Origin: Acidimicrobiaceae bacterium
GTDB lineage: Bacteria; Actinomycetota; Acidimicrobiia; Acidimicrobiales; RAAP-2
NCBI GenBank assembly: GCA_003138855.1
Contig: PLHF01000079.1
Coordinates: 1 to 64,000, forward strand
Direction of reading: 5' to 3'
DNA: 64,000 nt
Shown: piece after piece, positions 49,421-58,990 of the stretch
Position numbering within the stretch: the first letter of the stretch is position 1
Layout of the letters: every line of letters begins with the position of its first letter
Made by a program: the position numbers and the translations under genes
The notes under the pieces: generated by a model
The model's input: the letters and a program-made list of their open reading frames with translations, nothing else
Databases searched by the model: none
What the model was told of the DNA's origin: nothing

Positions 49421-50926
49421 GTGCGCTCGCCGGCAGTGGCGGCGCGCAATCCGGGCAGGCGGGCGGGTGCCGAGGGTGCGGCCGTGACCGTGCCGGCCCC
49501 GGTGGGCGCTCCTCCACTGGCGGCAGCCCCCGATCCGATGGCCATGCTGCGGACGCGGAGCTACGTCCAGCTGTTGGTACTGGCCGCCGTCATGGGCGTG
49601 CCGGTGTCCGCCGTCGCGTACGCGTTCCTCAAAGTGGTCGCCGTGCTGCAGCACTGGTTCTTCGCGTCCCTCCCGAGCGAACTCGGATTCCATGGGACGC
49701 CGGCCTGGTGGCCGCTCCCCGTCCTCGGACTGGCCGGCATCCTGGTCAGCCTGGCCATCACCTTCCTGCCGGGGAGGGGCGGCCACTCCCCGGCCGACGG
49801 GTTCCATGCCGGCGGGACACCCGACCCCCATGACCTGCCCGGTGTCGTCCTCGCCGCCCTGGCCACCCTGAGCCTGGGCGTGGTCCTCGGTCCCGAGGCA
49901 CCGTTGATCGCCATCGGCGGGACCCTGGGCGTCATCGCCGTCAAGCTGGCCAAAAAGGACGCCCCGCCGACGGCGAGCACCGTGATGGCCGCAGCGGGAA
50001 GCTTCGCCGCCATCAGCACCCTGTTCGGATCACCGCTCGCCGGCGGCTTCCTGTTGATGGAGGCGGCAGGCTTCGGAGGACCGGTGCTCGGGCTGGTGCT
50101 GGTCCCGGGGCTCCTGGCCGCCGGCATCGGGACCCTGTGCTTCATCGGCCTCAACTCGCTGACCGGGTGGGGGACGTTCTCGCTGGGCATCCCCGGCCTT
50201 CCCCCGTTCCACCACCCGACGATCGCCATGTTCGGCTGGGCCATCGTGATCGGCCTGGGAGCCTCCGTGCTCGGCACCGGCGTCCGCCTCCTGGGGCTCG
50301 TGGTGCGGCCTCCGGTCGAGAAACGGATCTTCCTCCTCATGCCGCTGGTCGGCCTGGCGGTGGCAGGGTTGGCCGTCGTCTTCAGCGAAGCGAGCGGGAA
50401 GAGCGCCTCGGAGGTCCTCTTCTCCGGTCAGAACACGCTCCCCGGCCTGGTCGAGCACGCCGCCGGCTGGTCGGTCGGGGCACTGGTCCTGCTGGTGGCC
50501 TGCAAGGCCATCGCCTACGGGCTCTCGCTGTCCAGCTTCCGGGGCGGCCCGGTCTTCCCGTCGTTGTTCATCGGAGCGGCGGGCGGGATCGCAGCGTCGC
50601 ACCTTGCGGGGCTATCGCTGGTTCCCGCGGTGGGCATGGGGATCGGGGCCATGAGCACGGTGATGCTCAAGCTTCCCCTGACCTCCACGCTGCTGGCCAC
50701 GCTGCTGCTCTACAGCGACGGGCTCGATGTCATGCCCCTGGTCATCGTCGCCGTGGTGGTCGCCTATGCCACCACCGCGTGGCTTCCCCAGACGCCGACC
50801 GAGCTCCGCGAGGCCCGACGGACCGCGGAATCAGCGACGTCGGGGGGCGGGGACGCATCGGCACCGCCGTCGGCCGCGGCACCGGGTGCCGCGCCCGGCA
50901 CTGCGGCACTGGAAACGCACGGGTGA
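49421..50926 (+). CDS. ClC-family chloride channel/antiporter
   Basis: LSLGVVLGPEAPLIAIGGTLGVIAVKL (GxExP motif), FGSPLAGGFLLMEAAG, LSLSSFRGGPVFPSLFIGAAGGIAASHLAGL (GxFxP-like). Confidence 0.9.
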   Translation: MRSPAVAARNPGRRAGAEGAAVTVPAPVGAPPLAAAPDPMAMLRTRSYVQLLVLAAVMGVPVSAVAYAFLKVVAVLQHWFFASLPSELGFHGTPAWWPLPVLGLAGILVSLAITFLPGRGGHSPADGFHAGGTPDPHDLPGVVLAALATLSLGVVLGPEAPLIAIGGTLGVIAVKLAKKDAPPTASTVMAAAGSFAAISTLFGSPLAGGFLLMEAAGFGGPVLGLVLVPGLLAAGIGTLCFIGLNSLTGWGTFSLGIPGLPPFHHPTIAMFGWAIVIGLGASVLGTGVRLLGLVVRPPVEKRIFLLMPLVGLAVAGLAVVFSEASGKSASEVLFSGQNTLPGLVEHAAGWSVGALVLLVACKAIAYGLSLSSFRGGPVFPSLFIGAAGGIAASHLAGLSLVPAVGMGIGAMSTVMLKLPLTSTLLATLLLYSDGLDVMPLVIVAVVVAYATTAWLPQTPTELREARRTAESATSGGGDASAPPSAAAPGAAPGTAALETHG

Positions 50927-51111
50927 CCGGTTGCACACCCGGCCCGCCATGGATCTGTTTGCCACCTTTCTGCAGGAGGGCGGCGAGGAAACGACCGGAC
51001 GCCCTGCGCCACCGGTCGGAGACGCGCATCAACCAGGTCATCATCGCCCTCTGGCTGACCATCGGCTTCTGGCTCGTGGGGCGCAGCTGCTACCTGATCC
51101 TCTCGCAATGA
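50923..51111 (+). CDS. Possible small membrane protein (62 aa) coupled to the ClC gene
   Basis: GTGA overlap with the ClC stop; reads VTGCTPGPPWICLPPFCRRAARKRPDALRHRSETRINQVIIALWLTIGFWLVGRSCYLILSQ* with one C-terminal TM. Confidence 0.45.
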   Translation: MTGCTPGPPWICLPPFCRRAARKRPDALRHRSETRINQVIIALWLTIGFWLVGRSCYLILSQ

Positions 51112-51163
51112 CCGGACCCGGCACCGGCGTCCGCCCACCCGTCGCCGCCCACGGAGCAGTGGT

Positions 51164-52315
51164 GTGACCCTTCTCCAGGTCGGTTCCCTCCTGCTCGGCA
51201 CGGTGCTCGCCATGTCCGTGCTCATCTCCGCCCTGGAGACGGTGGTCCTCCCCCGCAACGGGTTCACCAGCATCTCCCGGTTCGTATTCGCGGTGGCCGA
51301 CCGGATCCTCGTGCACCGGTGGCGGAACAAGGAGCGCCGGGCCAACCTGCGCGCCCTCTACGCTCCGATCGCCCTGGTCAGCCTCCCTCTGGTGTGGATG
51401 CTCCTCGTCACCGCCAGCTTCACCCTCATTTTCTGGGGGGCAGGGGCGGGCTCGTTGCAGCGATCGTTCGAGGTCAGCGGATCATCACTGTTCACCCTGG
51501 GCTTCGCCGAGCCGACGGGCACCAGCCGGATCTGGCTGACGTTCATCGAGGCCACCATCGGGCTCGGCCTGGTGGCCCTCCTGATCAGCTACCTGCCCAC
51601 CATCTACGCCGCCCACCACGGGAGGGAGAAGGGCATCAGCGTGCTGCGTCCGTTCGCCGGCACACCGAACTCGCCGGTGGACCTCCTCGCCAACCTCCAG
51701 CACCTGGGCACGCTGGACGACACCCAGCTGTGGTCGACGGCGTCCGGTTGGATGCTCGAGCTGGACCGGACCCACACCGACTTCCCCGCCCTCTGCTACT
51801 TCCCCGAATCGTCGCCGGAACAGTCGTGGGTGGCCTCGATCGGGACCGTACTGGACGGCGCGGCCCTGCTCGCGTCGGCATCGGACTACAGCACCGAGGA
51901 GCATGCCGCCGAGGAGGTGAAGGGGCCGATCATGGCCCTCGCCTACGGCGTGCCCACCCTGGTCCGGATAGCGCGGGCCGCCGCGCTTCCCATCCCCGAG
52001 CCCGTCCGACTGGTCGACCTCATCGGCGCGGCCTCGGGGTCCGCTCCGGACATCTCGATCCGCCGAGAGGAGTACATCGCCGCGCTGGACCGGCTCCACC
52101 CCTTGTTGCCGGTTCCCGAGGAGAAGCGCGAGGAGTGCTGGCACCGCTTCGCCGCCATCCGTTCGGGCTACGACTCGGCGGTGCGGGGACTGGCCGGCCT
52201 GACCATGGCCGCCCCCGCGCCGTGGACCACCGACCGACCGGCGCCGGTCGGGCGCCCGCGGATGTTCACCAGCCGCCCGATCAAGGTGGACTGGACGCTC
52301 CCCGCACCGGGGTGA
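51164..52315 (+). CDS. Ion-channel-like membrane protein (K+ channel-type pore)
   Basis: TM segments flanking SGSSLFTLGFAEPTGTSRIWLTFIEATIGLGLVALLISYLPTIY (pore helix plus T-L-G-F filter-like motif, Ion_trans_2 style), then long cytosolic domain. Confidence 0.7.
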   Translation: MTLLQVGSLLLGTVLAMSVLISALETVVLPRNGFTSISRFVFAVADRILVHRWRNKERRANLRALYAPIALVSLPLVWMLLVTASFTLIFWGAGAGSLQRSFEVSGSSLFTLGFAEPTGTSRIWLTFIEATIGLGLVALLISYLPTIYAAHHGREKGISVLRPFAGTPNSPVDLLANLQHLGTLDDTQLWSTASGWMLELDRTHTDFPALCYFPESSPEQSWVASIGTVLDGAALLASASDYSTEEHAAEEVKGPIMALAYGVPTLVRIARAAALPIPEPVRLVDLIGAASGSAPDISIRREEYIAALDRLHPLLPVPEEKREECWHRFAAIRSGYDSAVRGLAGLTMAAPAPWTTDRPAPVGRPRMFTSRPIKVDWTLPAPG

Positions 52316-52358
52316 ACACGGCCGGCCCCTCTGTGGGCGGCCCGCAGGGTGACCTCCC

Positions 52359-53759
52359 CTACAGGTGGCTGAACCCTCCGGACTCCTCCTTGGTCATCGC
52401 CACCGACACCGGGTGCTTGTCGAAGTGGGCGATCGACTCTCTGATGTCGCCGAGGAGCAGGTTGGCCAGGTCCCGGCTGACGCCCTGGCGCACCAGGATC
52501 CGCTGGACCGAGATGTCGGCCACCGAGCCGGTCAGCGGGTAGGCGGGCACCTGCCAGCCCTTCACCCGCAGGCGGTCCGCCACGTCGTAGAGGGTGTAAC
52601 CGGGGTCCTCCCCCTCCTTGATCCGCCAGGCCACCGAGGGGATGCCCGTCTGCGGATCGGCGTCGCACAGCAGCTCGAAGGGCCCGAGCTTCACGATCTC
52701 GGTGGCCAGGTACTGACCCGTCGTGTAACACGAGTCGTGCACGTCCTGGTACCCCTTCCGGCCCAGCCGGACGAAGTTGTAGTACTGGGCCACGATCTGG
52801 CCGGCGGGCCGTGAGAAGTTGATCTGGAAGACCGGCATGTCCCCGCCGAGGTAGGTGACGTGGAAGATCAGGTCGTCAGGAAGCTCGGAGGCGTCACGCC
52901 ACAGCACCCACCCCACCCCGAGGGGGGCCAGGCCGAACTTGTGGCCCGAGGTGGAGATCGACTTCACCCGGGGGAGGCTGAAGTCCCACGCCACCTCGGG
53001 GGCGCAGAACGGGGCGAGGAAGGCACCCGACGCCCCGTCCACGTGGATGTCGATGTCGAGGCCGGTCTCCTCGGCCAACTGGTCGAGGGCGGCGGCCAGC
53101 TCGGCCACCGGCTCGTAGGCGCCGGTGTAGGTCACCCCGAAGGTGGGGACCACCATGATGGTGTTCTCGTCCACCTGGGCCAGCATCTGGTCCACGTCCA
53201 TGCAGTACTTGCCGGGTGACATCGGGATCTCGCGCATCTCGACGTCCCAGTACCTGGCGAACTTGTGCCACACCACCTGGACGGGGCCGCACACCATGTT
53301 GGGCTTGTCGGTGGGCCTGCCCTCGGCCTGACGCTTGGCCCGCCACCGCCACTTGGCCGCCATGCCGCCGAGCATGCATGCCTCCGACGAGCCGATGGCC
53401 GAGCACCCGACGGCACCGCCCTCCTTCGGGGCGTTCCACAGGTCGGCCAGCATCTGGACGCAGCGGCGCTCGATCTCGGCGGTCTGGGGATACTCGTCCT
53501 TGTCGATCATGTTCTTGTTGATCGACAGGTCCATCAGTCGGTGGACCTCGTCCTCCTCCCAGGTCTGGCAGAAGGTGGCCAGGTTCTGGCGGGCGTTGCC
53601 GTCGAGCAGCAGCTCGTCGGAGATGGCCTGGAACGCGTCGTCGGGACGCATCTCCTGTGTGGGGAAGCGGTTGGCCGGCAGGGTGGTCAGCAGGTCCTGG
53701 CCGGCATAGACCGAGTCCAGCAGATCTTCACGGATGGATTGGTGCTTGTGGAGCGGCAC
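52359..53759 (-). CDS. gadB: Glutamate decarboxylase
   Basis: [126 protein letters not shown] (PLP Lys in GHKFG). Confidence 0.96.
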   Translation of the reverse strand: MPLHKHQSIREDLLDSVYAGQDLLTTLPANRFPTQEMRPDDAFQAISDELLLDGNARQNLATFCQTWEEDEVHRLMDLSINKNMIDKDEYPQTAEIERRCVQMLADLWNAPKEGGAVGCSAIGSSEACMLGGMAAKWRWRAKRQAEGRPTDKPNMVCGPVQVVWHKFARYWDVEMREIPMSPGKYCMDVDQMLAQVDENTIMVVPTFGVTYTGAYEPVAELAAALDQLAEETGLDIDIHVDGASGAFLAPFCAPEVAWDFSLPRVKSISTSGHKFGLAPLGVGWVLWRDASELPDDLIFHVTYLGGDMPVFQINFSRPAGQIVAQYYNFVRLGRKGYQDVHDSCYTTGQYLATEIVKLGPFELLCDADPQTGIPSVAWRIKEGEDPGYTLYDVADRLRVKGWQVPAYPLTGSVADISVQRILVRQGVSRDLANLLLGDIRESIAHFDKHPVSVAMTKEESGGFSHL

Positions 53760-53773
53760 GGTTCCGCCTTTCT

Positions 53774-53811
53774 TGTCTCGCGGTGGTTGTCTCTCGGTGG
53801 TTCGCTGTCTC
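53774..53811. repeat. Three TGTCTC (GAGACA on the coding strand) repeats in the gadB leader
   Basis: TGTCTC at 53774-53779, 53788-53793 and 53806-53811, each followed by a related TCGCGGTGG / TCGGTGG / TGGGTGA tail. Confidence 0.6.
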
Positions 53812-53831
53812 TGGGTGATCGGTCGTCGGGG

Positions 53832-55223
53832 TCAGACCCCGCTGATGGCATGGACCTTGTTGGTGGCGATGGCCAGCTTGAGGGCCTCGTAGTCCTTCTG
53901 GTTCTGGTCGGCGTAGGCCATGGCGAACCTGCACATGGCCTGGTCGAATCGGTCGCCGGCCCCGAGGTAGGAGCCGATGGCGATGGCGTCGCCCGAGCGG
54001 GCGTGGGCGCGGGCCAGGGTCCACCCGCACATCTGGGCGTAGATGGCCAGGCCCTCGGGCAGCATGGTCTCGAGGTCGGCCGACAGCTTCCAGTCCCAGA
54101 GTTGCCGCATGTAGAAGTCGCGGGCGACGCCGTCCTCCGCGGTGATGCGGTTCCACCCGAGGAAGATGTCGCTGGCGCTCTGCATGAGCCGCTGCCCCTC
54201 GACCACCCGCTGGCCCTGATTGGCGTACTGGCTCTTGGCAAGGAAGGGCTCGCCGACCGCCTCCTCGGCCTGCTTGATCTGGAGGACCAGCGGGTCAACG
54301 TGGTCGCGCCCGATGAAGAGGGCCACCCAGCACCGGGTGCCCACGCTGCCCACGCCGACCACCTTGCGCGCCAGGTCGGCGAACTCGTAGCGCTCGAACA
54401 GGCGCTGGTGGTCCCCGGACATGGTCTGGCGGTACTCGGACTGCCCGCGGAACAGGGAGGTCACCACTTCCACGGAGTGCGGGTCGGCGAAGACCTCGTC
54501 GGCCCGGACCATCAGCGGCGGGTCGTCGACGAACTGCAGCGCGCCGTCGACCTCGGCGGTCAGCCTGGCCATCGCCGACAGATGGTCCTTGCTCCGGGCC
54601 TTGACCACCCGGTGCTCGAAGTTGCCCATGACCGTCTTGCCCGCCTCGTTCCCCCACTTCGTCTGCAGCACCGTCCCGTCCAGCTTGGAGTACCAGATCT
54701 CGAGGTTCCGCATGGTGGCGAACTCCCGGATCGCCTCGCGGTAGCCACGGGCGGTGAGCGAGACCAGCGAGCGGCGCAGGGCGTCGTCGAACCCGCGACC
54801 GCGCGACGCTACCTCGAAGCTCGCCGCCAGCCGCTTCAGGTCCCACTCGAACGGCCCGGGAATCGTCTCGTCGAAGTCGTTGACGTCGAAGACCATGTCC
54901 CGCTCGGGTGAGGCGAACCCACCGAAATTGAGAAGGTGGGCGTCCCCGCACAGCTGTACGTCGAGATGGGAGTGCTCCTCGTGGGCCAGGTCGGCCGCCA
55001 TCACCGCCGCTGCACCCCGGAAGAAGGCGAACGGCGAGGCGGCCATGCGGCCGTAGCGGATGGGGACCAGGTCGGGAATCCGGGTGGCGGCCTGCAGGGC
55101 CAAGATCTCCAGGGGATCCGTGCGATCGGACGGCACCTGCCACTCGCCGTGACGCGTGCGGGGCACCAGGGCCCGTGCCTCGCGCCCGTGGGCAGCCCGT
55201 ACGTCCGGTGTGAACTGGCTCAT
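53832..55223 (-). CDS. DUF2252 domain-containing protein
   Basis: RYGRMAASPFAFFRGAAAVMAADLA...DVQLCGDAHLLNFGGFASPERDMVFDVNDFDETIPGPFEWDLKRLAASFEVA. Confidence 0.93.
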   Translation of the reverse strand: MSQFTPDVRAAHGREARALVPRTRHGEWQVPSDRTDPLEILALQAATRIPDLVPIRYGRMAASPFAFFRGAAAVMAADLAHEEHSHLDVQLCGDAHLLNFGGFASPERDMVFDVNDFDETIPGPFEWDLKRLAASFEVASRGRGFDDALRRSLVSLTARGYREAIREFATMRNLEIWYSKLDGTVLQTKWGNEAGKTVMGNFEHRVVKARSKDHLSAMARLTAEVDGALQFVDDPPLMVRADEVFADPHSVEVVTSLFRGQSEYRQTMSGDHQRLFERYEFADLARKVVGVGSVGTRCWVALFIGRDHVDPLVLQIKQAEEAVGEPFLAKSQYANQGQRVVEGQRLMQSASDIFLGWNRITAEDGVARDFYMRQLWDWKLSADLETMLPEGLAIYAQMCGWTLARAHARSGDAIAIGSYLGAGDRFDQAMCRFAMAYADQNQKDYEALKLAIATNKVHAISGV

Positions 55224-55325
55224 GGGGCCATCATCGTACCTCGCGGGCCTGTCCGCGCCCTGGCCTGTGCTCCCCGATCGACGCCCCAGGGCGATCCGGG
55301 TCACTGCGGCTGCGGCTGCGGGGGG

Positions 55326-55601
55326 CTACGGCTTGCGCGCCTTCTTGCGCCGGGACCGGAGGATGATCACCAGTCGGTCGACCAGTGCGCCGAGCACGGC
55401 GGCGATAAGTAGCACCCAGATCAGGCTGATGTCGGCGTGGAAGAAGACGAAGCTGACCCTCACGGTCTGACTGTTGCCGAGCACGAAGGCGATCAGCAGG
55501 ACGAGGGCTGCCACGGCCACGATGATGCGGGTGATCTCACGTGGGTCACGCTTCTTGGCCGGGGACGACCCCGGACCCGGCGATCCCGAACTGTTGGCCA
55601 T
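55326..55601 (-). CDS. LapA-domain small membrane protein
   Basis: RIIVAVAALVLLIAFVLGNSQTVRVSFVFFHADISLIWVLLIAAVLGALVDRLVIILR. Confidence 0.85.
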   Translation of the reverse strand: MANSSGSPGPGSSPAKKRDPREITRIIVAVAALVLLIAFVLGNSQTVRVSFVFFHADISLIWVLLIAAVLGALVDRLVIILRSRRKKARKP

Positions 55602-55718
55602 CGCTCACTCCTCGTCCTCGCCCCACACGATCATCTGCCCGAACGACAGTACCCGGGCAGCCGCCCGTGTTCGGGGATCGGACCCAACGCCCTTGCTGCC
55701 GGCGGCGGAACGGCGACC

Positions 55719-57353
55719 CTAGGTGAAGAGGAGGGTGGCCTGGTGGGCGAAGTCCAGGATGGGCCCGGGGAAGATCCCGAACACGAGGGTGAACGCCACC
55801 GACACGCCGATTGCCAGTGCGGTCAGCCCCGGAACGGTGACGAGCCCGCGTTCGGTGACCGCCTCGGTCGGGGGCGCATCGGTCAGCACCTGCAGGTTCG
55901 ATACCGCACCGTCGCCACCGACCGGTCCGGCCACAGCCGACGCCTCGTCATCGCCCCCGTCATCGGCCGCGTTCCCGACCAGGCCCACGGGGGAGTACAT
56001 GGTCACGGCCAACCGCAGGTAGAAGAAGGCGGCGATGGCTGCCGACACCATGGCCACCACGGCCAGGACGTAGCCGTGGGTGTCGACCGCGGCGCTCACC
56101 ACCCCGAACTTGGCCAGGAACCCCGTGGTGAACGGCGCCCCGGCCTGGCCCAGCAGGAGCACGGCGAAGGCCAGGGCCACCAGCGGCTGCCGTCGGGCCA
56201 GGCCCCGGTAATCGGAGATCTGGTTCCCGGTGTCACCGTCCCGGGCCATCACGGTGATCACCGCGAACGACCCGATGACCAGGAACATGTAGGTGAACAC
56301 GTAGTAGAGCGACGCCGACACCCCGCGTGCGGTGGCGGTCTCGACGCCGAGCAGGATGAAGCCCACGTGGTTGATGGACGAGTACGCCATCATCCGCTTC
56401 ACGTCCCGCTGCATGAGGGCCACCACCGCCCCGACCAGCAGGCTGAGCACGGCCAGTGCCCAGATGATCGGCTGCCAGTCGGCCCGCACGGTGCCGAAGG
56501 ACGAGACGAACACGCGGAGCAAGGCGGCGAAGGCGCCGGCCTTGGCCACGGCGGCCATGAACCCGGCGACCGGTGACGGGGAGCCCTCGTACACGTCGGG
56601 CGACCACATGTGGAACGGCACCGCGGCGATCTTGAACCCGAAGCCGACCAGCAGCAGGGCCAGGCCGGCCAGCAGTACCCCGTTCGAGGCGATCACGTTC
56701 CTGGACAGGTAGTCGGCGATCTGGGGCAGGTTGCTCGACCCGGTGGCCCCGTAGACCAGGGCGATCCCGTAGACGAACACCGCCGAGGAGAAGGCCCCGA
56801 GCACGAAGTACTTGAGGGCCGCCTCCCCGGACTCCGCCCTCTTGTGGTTGAAGGCGGCCAGCACGTAGAGGGCGATGGACATGATCTCCAGGCCCAGGAA
56901 GATCACGATGAGATCGTTGGCCGCCCCCATCATCATGGCCCCGGAGGCCGACGCCATGGCCAGGACATGGAATTCGGGTCCCTCCACGCCTTCGCGCCGG
57001 AGGTACCCGTCGCCGATCAGCGCCGTCAACAGCATGGCGATGGCCACGACGATCTGGATGAACACGTCGAAGCCGTCGAAGGCGATGGCGCCGGCGATGG
57101 TCACCTGGGCGCCGTGAGTGCTGACCTGGTGCCACTGGAACAGGGCAGCCACCAGTGCGGCGATCGACACCGCCGAGGCGACGAGCGTTCCAGTCCCCAC
57201 GCTGAGGATCTTGCGGAACAGGGAGGACGCCACCATCAGGAACAGTGCGCCTCCCAGCATGATCACCATGGGCAGGATGCTGAGGTAGTCGACGTGGGGT
57301 GTGTGGATGGTCGGGGTCGCCGAGCTGGTGGCCAGCAGGTGGAGGGTGGGCAT
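55719..57353 (-). CDS. nuoN: NADH-quinone oxidoreductase subunit N
   Basis: FHMWSPDVYEGSPSPVAGFMAAVAKAGAFAALLRVF; MMAYSSINHVGFILLG; LLLGQAGAPFTTGFLAKFGVV. Confidence 0.95.
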   Translation of the reverse strand: MPTLHLLATSSATPTIHTPHVDYLSILPMVIMLGGALFLMVASSLFRKILSVGTGTLVASAVSIAALVAALFQWHQVSTHGAQVTIAGAIAFDGFDVFIQIVVAIAMLLTALIGDGYLRREGVEGPEFHVLAMASASGAMMMGAANDLIVIFLGLEIMSIALYVLAAFNHKRAESGEAALKYFVLGAFSSAVFVYGIALVYGATGSSNLPQIADYLSRNVIASNGVLLAGLALLLVGFGFKIAAVPFHMWSPDVYEGSPSPVAGFMAAVAKAGAFAALLRVFVSSFGTVRADWQPIIWALAVLSLLVGAVVALMQRDVKRMMAYSSINHVGFILLGVETATARGVSASLYYVFTYMFLVIGSFAVITVMARDGDTGNQISDYRGLARRQPLVALAFAVLLLGQAGAPFTTGFLAKFGVVSAAVDTHGYVLAVVAMVSAAIAAFFYLRLAVTMYSPVGLVGNAADDGGDDEASAVAGPVGGDGAVSNLQVLTDAPPTEAVTERGLVTVPGLTALAIGVSVAFTLVFGIFPGPILDFAHQATLLFT

Positions 57354-58990
57354 CAGGGGGTCCCTCCCGTCGGGCCTGCGGTGCGCGACCCGGGGTCAGC
57401 AGGGGGCCTCGGGGCGGCGATGGCCAGCGACGGGTCGTGTCGGGGCGCGGCCGTGGCCACCGGGCGGGGCTCGAGGCCGGCGGGGACCTTGGTGTTGGTC
57501 ACCTGGTCGACGTGGACGACCAGTTGGTTCACCGAGGGGGTGATCCGGTCCAACAGCGGCTTGGGGAAGACGCCCAGCAGGACGATGAGGATGATCAACG
57601 GGGCGACGATGAGGCGCTCGTTCCAGCTCAGGTCCCGGGTCTTGGCGTCCTCCGCCGTCGGCTCGCCATGGAACACCTGCTGGTAGCCCCACAACAGGTA
57701 GACCGCGGCCACGATGACGCCACCGGTGGCCACCACTGCCCACCACCGGTGGGCGACGAAGGTGCCGATGAGGATGAGGAACTCCCCTACGAACCCGTTG
57801 AGTCCGGGCACGCCGATGGAGGCCATCATGGCGACGGTGAAGATCCCGGCCAGCACCGGGGCCGGTGACTGGAGCCCCTTGAGCGAGGTGACCTGCCAGG
57901 TCGCACGCCGCTCGTAGATCCACCCCACCAGGATGAACAGGGTGGCGATGACCAGTCCGTGGTTGACCATCTGGAGCACGCCGCCGCTGAGGCCCTGGCT
58001 GTTGAGCGCGAAGGTCCCGAGGGCGATGAACCCGATCTGGGCCAGGGACGAGTAGGCCAACAGGCGCTTGAGGTCGCGCTGGGCGCAGGCGACCAGCGCC
58101 CCGTAGACGATGCCGATGACCGCCAGGGTGAGGAGCAGTGGGGCCAGTGTCCGGCTGGCCTGAGGAAACAGGTTGAGGTCGAACCGGATGATCCCGTACG
58201 TGCCGAGCTTGGCCATCACCGCCACCATCAGGATCGAACCCGCGGTGGGCGCCTCGGCGTAGGCATCGGGCGACCAGGTGTGGAAGGGGAAGATCGGCGC
58301 CTTCACCGCGAACGCAGCAGTGAAGGCGAGGAAGAGCAGCACGCCCTCGGACCCGGAGAAGTGGGTGTGCATCAGTGCAGGCAGCTCGAAGGTCAGCACA
58401 CCGGTCTGTGACTGGTGGATGAACGCCACCGCCAGGATGCCCACCAGCAGGAAGGCGGATCCGGCGAACGTGTACACGAAGAACTTGATGGCGGCGTAGC
58501 CCCTCCGGGCGTACCCCCACCCGCCGATGAGGAAGTAGGCGGGCACCAGGGTCAGTTCGAAGAACAAGAAGAACAGCACCAGGTCGAGGGAGACGAAGCT
58601 GCCCATGCAGGCAGCCTCCAGCAGGAGCAGCCACCCCACGAACGACCGCGGGTCCCGCCGGGCCCGGGCCCCGAGGATGGTGAGGGGGAAGAGCACTGCG
58701 GTCAACAGCACCAGAAACAGCGAGATGCCGTCGATGCCCAGCGACCAGTGGATTCCCAGGTCCTTGGCCCACATGTGGTCGGACACCAGCTGGAAGCCAC
58801 CGTATCCCGCCTTGAATTTGAAGGCGACGACGGCCGCGACACAGAGGGTGACCACGGTGACGGCCACCCCCAGCGCCTCGTGGAACCACGCCGCCACCGC
58901 GTGACGCGGGATCACCGCAACCAGGACGGCGCCGATGGCCGGCACGAGCACCAGCACGGTCAGGTAGGGGAAGGCGGTGGAGGTCGCCAT
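57353..58990 (-). CDS. nuoM: NADH-quinone oxidoreductase subunit M
   Basis: APIFPFHTWSPDAYAEAPTAGSILMVAVMAKLGTYGIIRFDL; LLAYSSLAQIGFIALGTF; SIGVPGLNGFVGEFLILIG. Confidence 0.95.
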   Translation of the reverse strand: MATSTAFPYLTVLVLVPAIGAVLVAVIPRHAVAAWFHEALGVAVTVVTLCVAAVVAFKFKAGYGGFQLVSDHMWAKDLGIHWSLGIDGISLFLVLLTAVLFPLTILGARARRDPRSFVGWLLLLEAACMGSFVSLDLVLFFLFFELTLVPAYFLIGGWGYARRGYAAIKFFVYTFAGSAFLLVGILAVAFIHQSQTGVLTFELPALMHTHFSGSEGVLLFLAFTAAFAVKAPIFPFHTWSPDAYAEAPTAGSILMVAVMAKLGTYGIIRFDLNLFPQASRTLAPLLLTLAVIGIVYGALVACAQRDLKRLLAYSSLAQIGFIALGTFALNSQGLSGGVLQMVNHGLVIATLFILVGWIYERRATWQVTSLKGLQSPAPVLAGIFTVAMMASIGVPGLNGFVGEFLILIGTFVAHRWWAVVATGGVIVAAVYLLWGYQQVFHGEPTAEDAKTRDLSWNERLIVAPLIILIVLLGVFPKPLLDRITPSVNQLVVHVDQVTNTKVPAGLEPRPVATAAPRHDPSLAIAAPRPPADPGSRTAGPTGGTP

